Shown one piece after another: positions 12,428-23,169 of a DNA stretch of 64,000 bases (position 1 is the stretch's first letter; each line of letters opens with the position of its first letter). Source of the DNA: Caenorhabditis remanei (Eukaryota > Nematoda > Chromadorea > Rhabditida > Rhabditidae); the NCBI RefSeq assembly GCF_010183535.1, contig NC_071332.1:14942001-15006000 (forward strand), given 5' to 3'. A program made the translations under genes and the position numbers. Under the pieces are notes generated by a model that was not told the origin of the DNA, searched no databases, and was given only the letters and a program-made list of their open reading frames with translations.

Positions 12428-14269
12428 TAATAACAAATTCATATTTCGTACGATTATGGAAGTATATTTTTCTGTGCAATTTATACTTTTCCTATTCTAT
12501 ATTTATGTTCATCGTATGAACAACAAGAAGGAGAGAGAAGTGAGTGTAGGTTCTAAGAAGCATCAGTACTCAAACTACGAAATAGAACAGTTACGAATCG
12601 GACCTTCCAAATCAGGGTTGATTGACTTTGAAATGATGATTCCTAATCGCTTAATCAGCTTTGATTCATACCATGCAGGCAGTTTAGATTAAGACGGATA
12701 TTATTCAGGCGGAGTTCCGGAGATTTAGTTTTGATTCGAACAGAATATTCCTTAGGGTAGAATTCTGCTTTGAACCACTTTTGATTCAAGCAGTTGAGAT
12801 TAGGAGGTGGGTCTTATTTAGGCGGTTCTTATTCGGGAAGTTTTAATCAGTGATGTCATAGTTCTCTCTTTTCAGATCCCAATCTACCCGATCCTCAATC
12901 ACTTCTATCATTCCATGATATTTCACAACATATTACTCCTTTGTTTGTTAATTGCTCCTGTTTTATTGGTCCTTTTTGGTCTAAAAAGAGATGAAATACC
13001 TTTTTCAATCAGGTTAATATTGGTCGGTCCTCTTTTTGTGTCTTGTTATATACGTTATATGTTTACAAAAGTTTGTGTTCTCTTACTATCAATACTCGCC
13101 ATCCAAAGATTTGTTTTATATTTTAATCCGACATCTGAAAACCATTGGTCGCTCAAGAAAAATGGTTTACGACTACTAATTTATTTGGCTTACTGTTTGG
13201 TTGTCTTTGAAGAACTTTCCTATTTAGCACGCTTTTACTTCTTGATATTATCTGGAGTAGCATTTCGTGATGCCGTTAATAATCCATTATATGTGAGTCA
13301 GCCATATTATCTATTAGAAATTATGCTGCAACCAAAGTAACTTTTCCGCGGAAAATCAGCGAGGAAAAGGTGTCCAAAGTAGCCATTTCTTTTCCGCGTT
13401 CTCCTCTGCCTCTTTGAGGTAATCGCGGCGAGACCTGCACATTTTTTTGGAGGGAAAGTTAAATTTTCGAAATTAAAAGTTTTTTTTTGAATTCTCTCCA
13501 AAAAATGCGCAGGTCTCACCGCGATTACATTAAAGGCGCAGAAGAGAACGCGGAAAAGAAATTGCTACTTTGGACACCTTTTCCTCGCTGATTTTCCGCG
13601 GAAAAGTTACTTTGGACGCAGCATTAGCTGTGCAAAAAGTTTGATAGTAGATAGTAAACAACGCGTTTCAGAACATACACGTAATCTTGGCTATTCTTTT
13701 GATATTCTCTTCTATTCTATATATTCCAATATACGTCAGCGTTCGAAAACTGACTCATCTCATGTCATCTCAATTGAACAAACCTCATCGATTTATCTTT
13801 TGGCAAACTGTTTCATTAGCAGTTATAAAAGTGGTAAATGTTACCAGGCTTACCTTCTCAGTGAGAGCTGACTTTTGATACTTAAAGGGGGAAACCACTG
13901 ACATCGACTAGGGTGTCTTTAAAAACATGCTTTTTCAGGTATCGTTAATACCACCATTGCTTTACGTTTCTGCGGTAGAAATAGATCGATTTGATGTACG
14001 AACTAAAAATTGGATAATACCTTTATTTTTGTCAATTACAGACTTTCTTGTGCTTCTCATTATTTGAAGTTCTCTATGTTCCGTTGGTCATCCAGCTGAC
14101 TTATTTAGGATGTAACAAACGCAATTTGAAAACATTTGTTGATTCATTCAAATCGGTAAAAATATGGAAATCTATGTGCTGCTGTGCTTCATCATGTACC
14201 CGTTCCGCCCAAGTTCAACCGTATGTTATCTACGATCCACAATCAACTAATCGACAGTTAACAAATTAG
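12417..14269 (+). CDS. Chemoreceptor, srz-like 7TM GPCR
   Basis: Seven-transmembrane chemoreceptor assembled from five exons: about 12,417-12,539, 12,876-13,292, 13,673-13,843, 13,939-13,994 and 14,041-14,269. Family landmarks are YIYVHRMNNKKERE, PILNHFYH, LLLSILAIQRFVLYFNP, ILYIPIYVSVRKLTHL, FIFWQT and IQLTYLGCNKRN, which fit the srz class. Exon 4 joins to TFLCFSLFEVLYVPL across a 46-bp intron. Odd: the first ATG lies inside the mariner-like terminal repeat, and the next in-frame ATG is 12,456, so the native 5' end may be lost. A 300-bp Harbinger-type MITE sits in intron 2. Expression and ligand unknown. Confidence 0.7.
13324..13623. mobile_element. PIF/Harbinger-type MITE in srz intron 2
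   Basis: A 300-bp hairpin element. Left end TGCTGCAACCAAAGTAAC pairs with the right end, which read inward is TGCTGCGTCCAAAGTAAC. Arms of about 115 bp are almost fully complementary and include TTTTCCGCGG. It is flanked by TTA at 13,321-13,323 and 13,624-13,626; a TTA duplication is the hallmark of PIF/Harbinger elements. It contains no gene. Confidence 0.75.
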
Positions 14270-15205
14270 TTTCTATAAATATTTATAAATAAACATTTGA
14301 ATAAACTTTTAATTTCAATTTCCCTGATGTTTCAAGATTTCACCTGTTTTTATTTTTATCACAATACCAGCCTGTCTGCCCCGCCTTTGGCGGTTTATCC
14401 TGCTGGCATCAAGATTACAAAACAAACAGATGAACCCTTAACCCCCGAAATGTTTTTCTCTGTGGTCCCTGGAACCACGGTAGTCCCAAAACCTGTTGGC
14501 GGTTCAGAAGTCGTAGGATAAACCACTGGAAATTCCGAACGATTTGCGGGTTGATGTTTCCACTAGAATTTTTTGCCTGAGAGCGATAACCTCTGAAATT
14601 TTTTTTGAAGTCTATAGTTTAAAAAAAAATCAAACTTCCTTTCCAACCAACTCACCACAAGTTTGGTTATCAAAAGTTGGTGCAAGGTTAAAGCAAAAAA
14701 GAGAGGGAGGAGGTTGGGTTTTCAGTTGATACGGCACGTATGCATTACTCTTCGTCCGACAACTAGATAACAGAGGTAGAAGTGATAGAATAAAAATGAG
14801 AAGAGTTGAGTATGGGTGCATTGGTGACACAACTAGATAAACTCTAGTGAATAATAAAGTCAATCTGAGAACCGAATAGTGATGACGTCGGTTTTTGATT
14901 CGTCAAAAATAAATCCATTCCTTGCCATGAACAGAAAAATATCGATTCATTGGAAAAAAAGAAGTCTTATTTCATCCACGTCCACGACTCAACGGTTATT
15001 TCCAAGCTATAATGTAATATTCAATGACCAGTATATTCATTTTCATAAAACAGCTTCGTTTATTTGAAAGTTTTCCTTGCTAAAAACGTATGTTTATTCC
15101 GCTTTTGAATCATATGTAATTCGATTTTGCCTTTTTATAACAACTTCATTAGATGTTCACGTTTTTTGGACAAACAAAAAGTTTATCGGAAATAAAAGCC
15201 TTTTT
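14270..15205. other. Intergenic between srz and CUB-like B
   Basis: A short stretch near 14,380-14,520 is GC-richer than its surroundings and stays open on the minus strand (Pro/Thr/Gly-rich), but it has no recognisable domain, start or splice context. The rest is AT-rich with nothing identified. Confidence 0.4.
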
Positions 15206-16556
15206 TTACAGATATTCAAAAGTGAAAGTTGCTTTTGCCGTCACAAAAAGTTCAGTGACACCACCGAACACGTTGAATTGAAGTGGAAGGGCGCTGAGAA
15301 GTGCGGTTTTGCTGAAAATAGGATATTACTACACGCGAGAATGAAAATTTCTTACTTATAAGTTTTGTCAAAGGAGAATCCACCTGGGGAACCATAGTAG
15401 AGGGTGACGGTGGCAGACTGAAAAAATAAATTTGTGAAATTAGGGAAAATTAAATAATCTAAAACTCACAGCATCCATCTGAACATCAACAAGAGTCTGA
15501 TTCACTTGATATGCGATGAGCAAGGCTTCCTGCGTTTTGTGACTGTTTACAGTAACCGTCACATTGGAATGTGGTTCTGGGATCAACTCCACATAAGTAA
15601 CATTTTTGATATCTAAAAATCGAATTCGTTAGAAAATCAACGTATCGTGTTGTGTCTTACTTTGAGCCTCCTGAATCAGAAGTAGATCTTGTTTGTTACT
15701 GGCTTCAAGGTTAGCGACGACAATATCGTACTCATTAATGTATAACTTCTTGGTTTGATACAACAGGAACAGACTACAATTTAAGGTTATTAGACTTATT
15801 CTAAAAGTGTTTTACTTACTTTGAAATGTAAATTCCATTATCAGTATCATGTCCTTGGAAAACAAGAGTACTTCTTAGAGAATAATAGTGTGTTCGGTTT
15901 ATAGGGAGTGGTAGCAACGTGATTCCACCGTTTCCTCCATACGACTCGCAGAATAAATGGTTGGTGGCATTGATGAGATCGGCCTCCTCACCGATAAAAT
16001 TGATACGAGTGGTTCGAGGAACTGAAAGGAATAGTTTGAATGTTTTTTTATAAAGCGGCTTACGTGGGAACCATTCAATTTTGAATGCAAATGAAGCGAC
16101 AGCTTCGTTGGAAACGGCAAGAGTGAACTTGGTCGGTGGGAAGTAATATGGCTCCATTCCTTCGTGAGTTGTTCTGAAAAATGTGTTCTAAACTTTTGTG
16201 ACCAATTATTTCAAAATAACTCACTGTATAAAGTTTCCAACCGCGTCGATAGTTTGGAATCGAGAATCCTTGTCAGTTGTCTTTCCACTGATACTCAACT
16301 TTGCGTAGTATCCATTTGGAATAGTCACAATCCAACTGCAAGACTGCTCTTTCGCCAGATGAGGAGTGGATTGAGTCTCATTCCACGTGGAAGGCCAGTA
16401 ATATGGCTTAGAGTTGACGAGTCTATTCACAATATTTCCAGTTTTGCAGGCTGAAAAATTTCAATTTTTGAAAAACTCAAAATTAAAAGAATCCATACTA
16501 TTTCCTGCTGCAGAAACTGCAGACACAATAACTAGTAGAGTCAAGAGCTTGAGCAT
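15206..16556 (-). CDS. CUB-like domain secreted protein B
   Basis: Paralogue of the gene at 9.1-10.4 kb with the same exon plan. The signal peptide is MLKLLTLLVIVSAVSAAG. First half: VVNRLVNSKPYYWPSTW and YYAKLSISGKTTDKDSRFQ. Second half: MEPYYFPPTKFTLAVSN, LRSTLVFQG. The final exon ends KATFTFEYL before TAA. The DNA of the GYYAKLSISGKTTDKDSRF exon is nearly identical in A and B, suggesting recent duplication or gene conversion. Family: nematode CUB-like (CUB_2), secreted. Role by analogy only: stress or infection response. Confidence 0.8.
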
Positions 16557-17049
16557 TTTAGAGTGCACAATTTAACAGTTATACGCTCTGTTTTATAGCA
16601 TGAAGAGGATGATAATTCGCAAAGTCTGAAAAGAGAAAGGCGGTTGATTTTTTCATCGGCACGTCCATTTCCTTCTTTGTCAGCCAGTTGAAAGTGATAA
16701 CGGTCTGCATTAAGGAAGAGAGTTTAACGTTCAGTTGCTATCAGTGCCATCGAAATCATTTTTCAACTTGTTTGTCTATAACTGTGCTCTGTAGTTTCCA
16801 TATCTTTTTGTAATTTGAATTTTTGAACTTGATCTAAAACAATCGACATCATTACTTTGAGTATCGAATAATCATCATTTCCAGTCGAGGCGTGGTTAAG
16901 GTGTGGCTCTAATACCTTAATTCGTAATGCCGTCATTTTTCAGCATGCTGTACTCGATTCCATTTCCATAATGAATTAAACTTTGAAGTGAGTGCTTCGA
17001 TTTCTGTTATTCAGAACAAAATAAAATTAATCACCTTTATTGTACATTT
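16557..17049. other. Intergenic between CUB-like B and ShKT S1
   Basis: Holds the promoter of the minus-strand CUB-like B gene on the left and the 3' end of S1 on the right. Apart from the S1 3' motif at its right edge, no element is recognised. Confidence 0.5.
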
Positions 17050-17064
17050 GGAATGGTCAGTTCC
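17050..17064 (-). promoter_or_regulatory. Conserved 3'-flank motif of S1
   Basis: Minus strand reads GGAACTGACCATTCC, 66 nt after the S1 stop. GGAA can pair with TTCC around CTGACCA. CTTTCAAGACAG lies just upstream (17,081-17,092). Confidence 0.65.
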
Positions 17065-17129
17065 ATTAGTCACCCGATGTCTGTCTTGAAAGAATTAGTC
17101 ATAAGAATAGAGAAAATGAAATGAATAAA

Positions 17130-17979
17130 TTAGCAGAGTCTGCAGGTAGTAGCACATCTGGATCTGCGTTGAGCGAGAGTGTAGAAGGTGTTTGTGCAGA
17201 ATCCGTTGGCAGCCCAGGCGGAGCATGAAGTAGTGGAGTCAGCAGTGTAAGAAGTGCAAGTTCCGGATGAAGCAGTTGAAGTGACAGTTCCAGAAGCAGC
17301 AGTGGTCGATGGGCACAATCCGCAAGTTCTTTGGCAGTACTGGCTGACGAATGATTCCATTCCAACGGTTCTACAGATGGATACGTCATTGGCGCAGTTG
17401 GTGACGGCGTCGACGCATCCTCCTTGGGCACAGAATCCACAGGCGGATGGGCAATCAGCGGCAATGATGGTTCTCCAGGTGACAGAGTCACATTGGGATT
17501 TGGTGATGGTTGCGCAATTGAGACGTGGGACTGAAATGTATAAAAATAAGAGTTTGAAAGTGAAATGGAATCTTACATTGAACATTCGGGCAGTTGTAGG
17601 CATCAGTCTGGCAGCAGAATCCGCAGGTCTTGGCGCAGTTAGCGAGCGCGGCAGATTTCATATCAGCAACAACTGCGGCTGGCGTGGCGGTGGCAGTGGT
17701 GTAGCAGGCATAAGCTCTCTCGGCATCGTTTCCAGCAGCTGGGTACAAAGTATCTGGAGCAGCGTAAAGGACGGCGCAAGAGGAGTCGGAGATGGCGTTG
17801 GAGCAGGCAACGGCAGCTGGAGTGTAGACGAACTGAAATGGGTGAAATAGTGTGAATTTCTAAACAAAAAAGAGTTGCTGAAAACCTACCGCAGTTCCGT
17901 TGTAAGAGGTGCAGTTCAAGTCACCACCGATGACGGCGCTGGTGAATGGGACGAAGAAGAGACTGAGAAGGAAATACAT
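17130..17979 (-). CDS. ShKT-domain secreted protein S1
   Basis: Three-exon gene for a Cys-rich secreted protein. Signal peptide MYFLLSLFFVPFTSA, then GGDLNCTSYNGTA. The N-terminal Cys-rich half ends CAKTCGFCC. It is followed by CATITKSQCDSVTW...CPSACGFC, a canonical six-Cys ShKT domain (CVDAVTNCANDVSIC...CQRTCGLC), a Ser/Thr linker, and a last ShKT domain ending CATTCRLC. ShKT folds occur in channel-blocking toxins but also in many non-toxic nematode secreted proteins, so toxicity is not implied. A PGM1-like site lies 73-85 bp upstream of the ATG and the 3' motif 66 nt past the stop. It is opposite in orientation to S3-S9. Confidence 0.8.
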
Positions 17980-18029
17980 TGCTAGAAGAAATGGGATTTC
18001 TTGGATGATTGAACCGTAAACCGATTTCT

Positions 18030-18064
18030 CTTTTATACCATTTACTCGACTATTTGATCACCTG
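18030..18064 (-). promoter_or_regulatory. S1 promoter: PGM1-like E-box plus TATA
   Basis: On the minus strand, CAGGTGATCAAAT (18,052-18,064) fits the extended E-box CAnvTGhdYMAAY exactly. TATAAAAG (18,030-18,037) follows downstream, about 50 bp before the ATG. Confidence 0.6.
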
Positions 18065-18241
18065 CCCTTCTCAAACGTTTTCATTGTTTCCATTCTTTTT
18101 TTCAAATTCTCCTTTTTGTGCAAACATGTAATGGATGGTCTATGTTGCTAGAAGATTGACTTTACAAAATCAGAATTACATTTTTTGAGAGATGTGGTTA
18201 GTCACTGTGATCTTTATTACTGAATCAGAAATCAATTCGAA

Positions 18242-18256
18242 GGAGTGGTCAGTTCC
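18242..18256 (-). promoter_or_regulatory. Conserved 3'-flank motif of S2
   Basis: Minus strand reads GGAACTGACCACTCC, 100 nt after the S2 stop. Confidence 0.65.
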
Positions 18257-18355
18257 TTTAAGGTAAGTTGAGTTTGTTTGGAAAGAGTCATTGGGGAAAA
18301 TATAAATTAGGAGGGGTGGGGGGACACAAGGGTTTCACAAGAATTTCAAGAGAAA

Positions 18356-19489
18356 TTAGCAAATCTTGCAAGTTGAAGCACAGTACGCCTTGCGTTGAGC
18401 ACTGGTGTAGAAGGTGTTGGTGCAGAATCCATTAGTGGCCCAGTTAGCACAGTGAGAAGAGCTATCAGCATTGTAAGATGTGCAGGTGGAGGATGAGGAA
18501 GATGCAGTGGTGCTTGACGAAGCGGTAGTTGATGATGGGCATCTTCCGCATGTTCTTTGACAGTAGGTGTTGACAAAGTCTTGCATTCCGACGGTGGTGC
18601 AGATGGAGATATCAGTGGCACAATCAACAACAGAATCAACGCATCCTCCTTCGTTACAGAATCCACAAGCTGATGGGCAATCGGTGGCAATGATTGATCT
18701 CCAGATTACGGAATTGCATTGGGCGGTTGTGATGGTGGCGCAGTCAAGGCGTGGGTCTGAAAAATAACTTCTTGTTTAGGTGTTGTATTTTATGATCTCA
18801 ATTCAAGAAACTAGATTGTATAAAGTTCTTATAGTGATCGAGCAAATTTAGTTTAAAAGTTAGTTAACTTAATTTTTTAATTATAAAGTTTAGAACCCCA
18901 AGTCAAAAAAACTCACAAGCAACATTCGGACAGTTATAGGCATCAGTCTGACAGCACAATCCACAAGTCTTAGCGCAAGTATCCAACGCAGCAGTCTTCA
19001 TATCTTGAACGACTGCAGCTGGGGTTGCAGAAGCCGTTGTATAACAAGCCAATGGTCTTTCAGCATCAGTTCCAGCAGATGGATATCCCGCAGTGGTATC
19101 AGGAGCAACATAGAGAACTTCACAAGCAGCGTCGGAGATTGTGTTGGAGCAGGCGACAGCAGCTGGGGTGTAGACGAACTGGAAATAGGCAGAAGTTGGT
19201 TTTCAAATCAAATGGCATATGAGACTTGTAAAAAATTTAATTCTTAAATTCAAACAAGTTTTGTAAAGTTTCCTGGAGACATTACGAAAAACCTTTAAAT
19301 AAAAACAGAACGTTTTCTCTAAACTATTCATTATCTTTATTGAGTAACAGTTTCAAAATGCTTATTATGATACTTTTCCCACTTTAAATTACCAACCGAA
19401 GTTCCATTATAGGTGGTGCAATTTAAATCACCACTGATAGCGGCGTTAGCAGTGAATGGAACAAGAAGGAATGAGAAGATAAAGAGCAT
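18356..19489 (-). CDS. ShKT-domain secreted protein S2
   Basis: Signal peptide MLFIFSFLLVPFTANA. Three exons with unusually long introns for this family (about 150 and 215 bp). It has the same order of Cys-rich N-half, ShKT (ending CQRTCGRC), Ser/Thr linker (SSSTTASSSSS) and C-terminal ShKT ending CASTCKIC. It is arranged head to head with S3, its closest relative, the two starts lying 370 bp apart. Its promoter uses TATATAA rather than TATAAAA and has no exact PGM1 site, setting S2-S4 apart from the rest of the array. Confidence 0.8.
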
Positions 19490-19858
19490 AATTGGATGAT
19501 GATTCTTCTCCGCAAAACTTGTCCACTTTATATACCGTCACTGCCCTTATTATGTCCCTGACCATCAAAACAGATATTGTCTCATCTCAATTTTTGTACC
19601 AGAACATGCAACAAAGAGTTGTATTTTCTGTTCAAATAATTTTGCCTTATGAGTATATCTATTTGAGAAACGCAGTCAACGGTCACTCTTTTTGATGCTG
19701 AACTATGATATGAGTTAGCATGAAAAGAAGGGCTGAGCAAATTTTTTAATCCTCAAAGGACATTTGTCTTCAGGAAAGGAGTCATGTACTATATAAGGAT
19801 ACCGGAAAAATAGGAAAGACATCAACTAACCTTGTTATATCCTGTTTTATAATAAAAC
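19490..19858. promoter_or_regulatory. Shared bidirectional promoter of S2 and S3
   Basis: 369 bp between divergent start codons. TATATAA-type boxes face each gene (about 19,528-19,534 for S2, minus strand; about 19,789-19,797 for S3, plus strand). No exact PGM1-like E-box was found, unlike S1 and S5-S12. Confidence 0.6.
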
Positions 19859-20702
19859 ATGCTCTTCATTTTCTCTTTCCTTTTGGTTCCATTCACCGCC
19901 AACGCAGCAATCACTGGAGACTTGAATTGCACCACTTACAACGGAACATCGGTATACTCAAAATTTCAGTTCCAGCACAATCCCGTACGTTACAGTTCGT
20001 CTACACCCCAGCTGCCGTTGCCTGCTCCAACACAATCTCCGACGCTGCGTGTGAAGTTCTCTATGCTGACCCTGATACCACTGCCGGGTATCCATCTGCT
20101 GGAACTGATGCTGAAAGACCACTTGCTTGCTATACAACGGCTTCTGCCACACCAGCATCAATTGTACAAGACATGAAAACCGCTGCCTTGGAAACTTGTC
20201 CAAAAACTTGTGGATTGTGCTGTCAGACTGATGCCTATAGCTGTCCGAATGTTGCTTGTGAGTGTAGACGTACGCATTTCTTCTTAATCACAATATATTT
20301 TTAGACCCACGTCTTGACTGTAACACCATCACCACCGCTCAATGCAACTCTATCATCTGGAGATCAATCATCGCCACTGATTGCCCTTCCGCATGTGGAT
20401 TCTGTAACGAAGGTGGATGCGTTGACGCCGTTGTCGATTGTGCCACCGATATCTCCATCTGCACCACCGTCGGAATGCAAGACTTTGTCAACACCTACTG
20501 TCAAAGAACATGCGGAAGATGCCCATCATCTACTACCGCTTCGTCAAGCTCCACTGCCTCATCTTCCTCCACCTGCACATCTTACAATGCTGATAGTTCT
20601 TCTCACTGTGCTAACTGGGCCGCCAATGGTTACTGTACCAACACCTTCTACACCAGTGCTCAACGCAAGGCATACTGTGCTTCAACTTGCAAGATTTGCT
20701 AA
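19859..20702 (+). CDS. ShKT-domain secreted protein S3
   Basis: Divergent partner of S2. Start MLFIFSFLLVPFTANAAI. Exons run about 19,859-19,951, 19,996-20,260 and 20,305-20,702. The protein carries CPKTCGLCCQT, the central ShKT ending CQRTCGRC, a Ser/Thr-rich linker and a C-terminal ShKT (NADSSSHCANWAANGYC) ending CKIC. Linker and last domain almost match S2, so the pair looks like an inverted duplication. Secreted; function unknown. Confidence 0.8.
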
Positions 20703-20746
20703 TTCATATTTATCATTAACTTATTTCTCTAACTGTGACAACGAAA

Positions 20747-20761
20747 GGACCTGACCAATCC
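20747..20761 (+). promoter_or_regulatory. Conserved 3'-flank motif of S3
   Basis: GGACCTGACCAATCC, 45 nt after the S3 stop and just before AATAAA at about 20,772. Most divergent copy of the motif, with GGA/TCC still able to pair. Confidence 0.55.
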
Positions 20762-21136
20762 GTTTCACTAAATAAACATTAATTGAACGCCTAATTCTAA
20801 ACGTGTGTGCTTTTTTGGAAAAACGATGGTCAGCATCAGTTACCAGCTTGGCAAACAAAGGGATTCAAAACTGACCACATCAGGAAAAACGACATGGGTA
20901 TTGATTAGTTCAAAAACCGGAAGTTGGTGAAGAGTTGCAGTTTTAATTTATGGAGGGATTAAACATTTTTCAGAAAGCTTCTTCATTTTGCTACGTAGAT
21001 AGTTTCAGAAGGAAGATGTAGAGATAAAAGTGTTTGTGATCATTGAAAAAACCGAATGTTGGGATAAGGAAATGCAAAACAATGAACAATTTTGAGCCTA
21101 GACGTTACGATTCCATTAAGCAAGTTACTTATGTAT
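20762..21136. other. Intergenic downstream of S3
   Basis: Contains the likely S3 polyadenylation signal near its left edge. Nothing else is recognised before the mariner-like copy. Confidence 0.45.
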
Positions 21137-22220
21137 TAGGTTGAGTCATAAGTTTCTTTCTTTTTTTGCGGTTGAACTTTGCCTTCCAGTTTCTAAGTAC
21201 TGTGATTGTTTATCGACCCAAACTTTTTTGCATTATAATGGCCTTTACAGTGGCCAACAAAAAATGTTTCAAGTTAGTGCACAGACTGTCCACTCGTGAA
21301 AACGACAGTTTTTTTCTGTCTCTAATCAAATTCCTATTTTGAAAAGATTTTTGATTCTAGTCGGATTTATATCAAAATTCTGAAATTTTCATAAGGAAAC
21401 GAGTGGTATTTATAAAGAAAGACTTTGTCTTGTTATAACAATTTAGTTTTAGATGAAACTCTCCAAGATAAAGAATTTATGATCAGACGACCGACAGGTA
21501 TGAGAAAACAATGTTCTCCTGGGTTTAAGTCGATTACTAAAATATTGGAGAGAGCATTTATATCAAACTGTTTGTAAAAGTTAGACAGTAACATAAGCAA
21601 GTTATGCAAAAAAAAACTATATACCAAAGTCATTCGTATAAGTGATAAAACTTGGTTTATGTGATTGTTAAGATTTTCACATTTTTGAGAATATTAGTGA
21701 AGTAGACTTGAGTGAAGTCTGGATCTCTTTTCAACGATCACAAACAAGTCTGAAATATTCTGTTACAAGTAATCAACAGTAGATATATTGTTCTAAAATT
21801 GTGCAAAAGATCTAGTGGATTGATTCAAAAGTACGAGCAGTAGGCTTCATCAAACTCAAAAATCACGTGATTTTGATGATGTTAACTTCGGGCTTCTTGC
21901 GAAAAAAGACAAATGGTGTGAATATCCGAAACAAAGTAAATTTAAAAACAACAATGTCTACTCTATTCAATAATAAACATTTCCACTGATTTCCTTATTC
22001 GTTGAAGAAAAATCGAAAATACTCGCACCTCTCTAAATTGCTTATGGTCACCTTTCTTCAAAGACCCGCATTAAACCATCGTTGTTTAGTTCAAATATTT
22101 TTATTAGTTTTTTATACATAATTGTTCTTGCTTGTTTTAATTCCGAATGACTCACACATTCTCGCCAAAATTTTATAGGAAAAAAATGAAGTCGAAAAAT
22201 TGGCTCTTGTCGGTTATTTT

Positions 22221-22353
22221 GGTCCTTAGAATTATTTTTGGTCCTTAGAATTATTTTTGGTCCTTAGAATTATTTTTGGTCCTTAGAATTATTTTTGGTC
22301 CTTAGAATTATTTTTGGTCCTTAAAATTATTTTTGGTCCTTAAATTTTTTATT
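22221..22353 (+). repeat. 19-bp subterminal array, F1 left arm
   Basis: GGTCC recurs at exactly 19-bp steps from 22,221. The first five units are identical (TTAGAATTATTTTT) and the last two drift to TTAAA. The mirror array lies at about 23,380-23,510. Confidence 0.85.
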
Positions 22354-22552
22354 GGTTATTCACAGTGCCTGTGGCATTAAATTTTATTTTTATTTAGCGT
22401 TTTTATTTGCCTTGTTAATTGTTTACAATCTCATAATTCAGTCTGCCTTCAAATTATTTATTTGCAAATATGGAACAACTGATAACAAAGTTATAAACTC
22501 GGCAGTCTAGGAATACAATTTATTTAGTGTAATTCGTAAACTATTTATTCCC

Positions 22553-22690
22553 CTCTTCCACCTTTAGACATTCCAGATCGAGATGATTGGTTCCCAGTAG
22601 AGCCTCTGGAACTTCGACCACGACCGCGAGCTCCTCCTGATTGTTGTGTACGGGTTACTGCTTCCACCCTCGATGTTTGAACACGGCTGC
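22553..22690 (-). CDS. RGG/SR-rich 3' exon inside F1 (partial)
   Basis: A minus-strand frame opens after an acceptor-like TTTTTTCTAG and ends at TAA. It encodes a Gly/Arg/Ser-rich tail (QQSGGARGRGRSSRGSTGNQ, then SGMSKGGRGE). Upstream exons are not identified. The composition is that of an RNA-binding RGG tail. It could be a captured host exon or the end of an element-encoded protein. No start codon is assigned. Confidence 0.35.
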
Positions 22691-22896
22691 TAGAAAAAAG
22701 TGAGTGCTGTCTTGAAAATTGTTCTTATCTCTGTTCATGTTACAGGTTTGAAATATTCATCCACCACCACGTTGGTTACTCAGTAGTACCAATTTACATT
22801 TTGGTGTCTCCGAGTGAAGGGGTGAGTACAAACGCGGGTTTTCGACTATAATTGCATTTTTCAGATCATGACGTTCTCTAGTAAGAGAAGAAACAG

Positions 22897-23169
22897 GTGG
22901 GAGCTGGAAGAGAAGAAGCGCCTCCCTTCTCTTACTGGCGAACTGATAACGGTGAACCTTGCCGTAGAAGAGGATGGCTTCAAGGTAAGTCCTTACTATT
23001 ACGCTACTTTAGAAACTACCACCTGTATTATTATCAACGAATGGATCCATATCATGCGGATCAAATTACCATTGCTGGAGATGTTCTCGTCAATGCAGTG
23101 GACATTGCTTATGCGGAGGAAGAAGAAGAAGAGGAGGAAGAAGAAGTAGAGGAAGATCATAATAATTAG
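22897..23169 (+). CDS. Acidic-tailed open frame inside F1 (partial)
   Basis: A 90-codon open frame with no ATG at its left edge, preceded by AACAG, which could be an acceptor. It reads YWRTDNGEPCRRRGW, then MDPYHADQITIAGDVLVNA, then a run of ten glutamates and the end VEEDHNN. A second frame (MTFSSKRRNRWELEEKKRLP) overlaps at 22,868. No family recognised. Possible remnant of an element protein. Confidence 0.35.
   Translation: MGAGREEAPPFSYWRTDNGEPCRRRGWLQGKSLLLRYFRNYHLYYYQRMDPYHADQITIAGDVLVNAVDIAYAEEEEEEEEEEVEEDHNN

Noticed and set aside
14297..14521. 74-codon plus-strand frame downstream of srz
   Set aside because: Starts next to the srz poly(A) region, low-complexity Pro/Val content, no homology recognised on either strand.
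17254..17850. 198-codon plus-strand frame across S1
   Set aside because: Antisense shadow of the S1 exons; the sense strand has signal peptide, splice sites and Cys pattern.
22221..22353. CRISPR-like array because of regular 19-bp repeats
   Set aside because: The repeats are contiguous without spacers, mirrored at the other end of a transposon, and the genome is eukaryotic.
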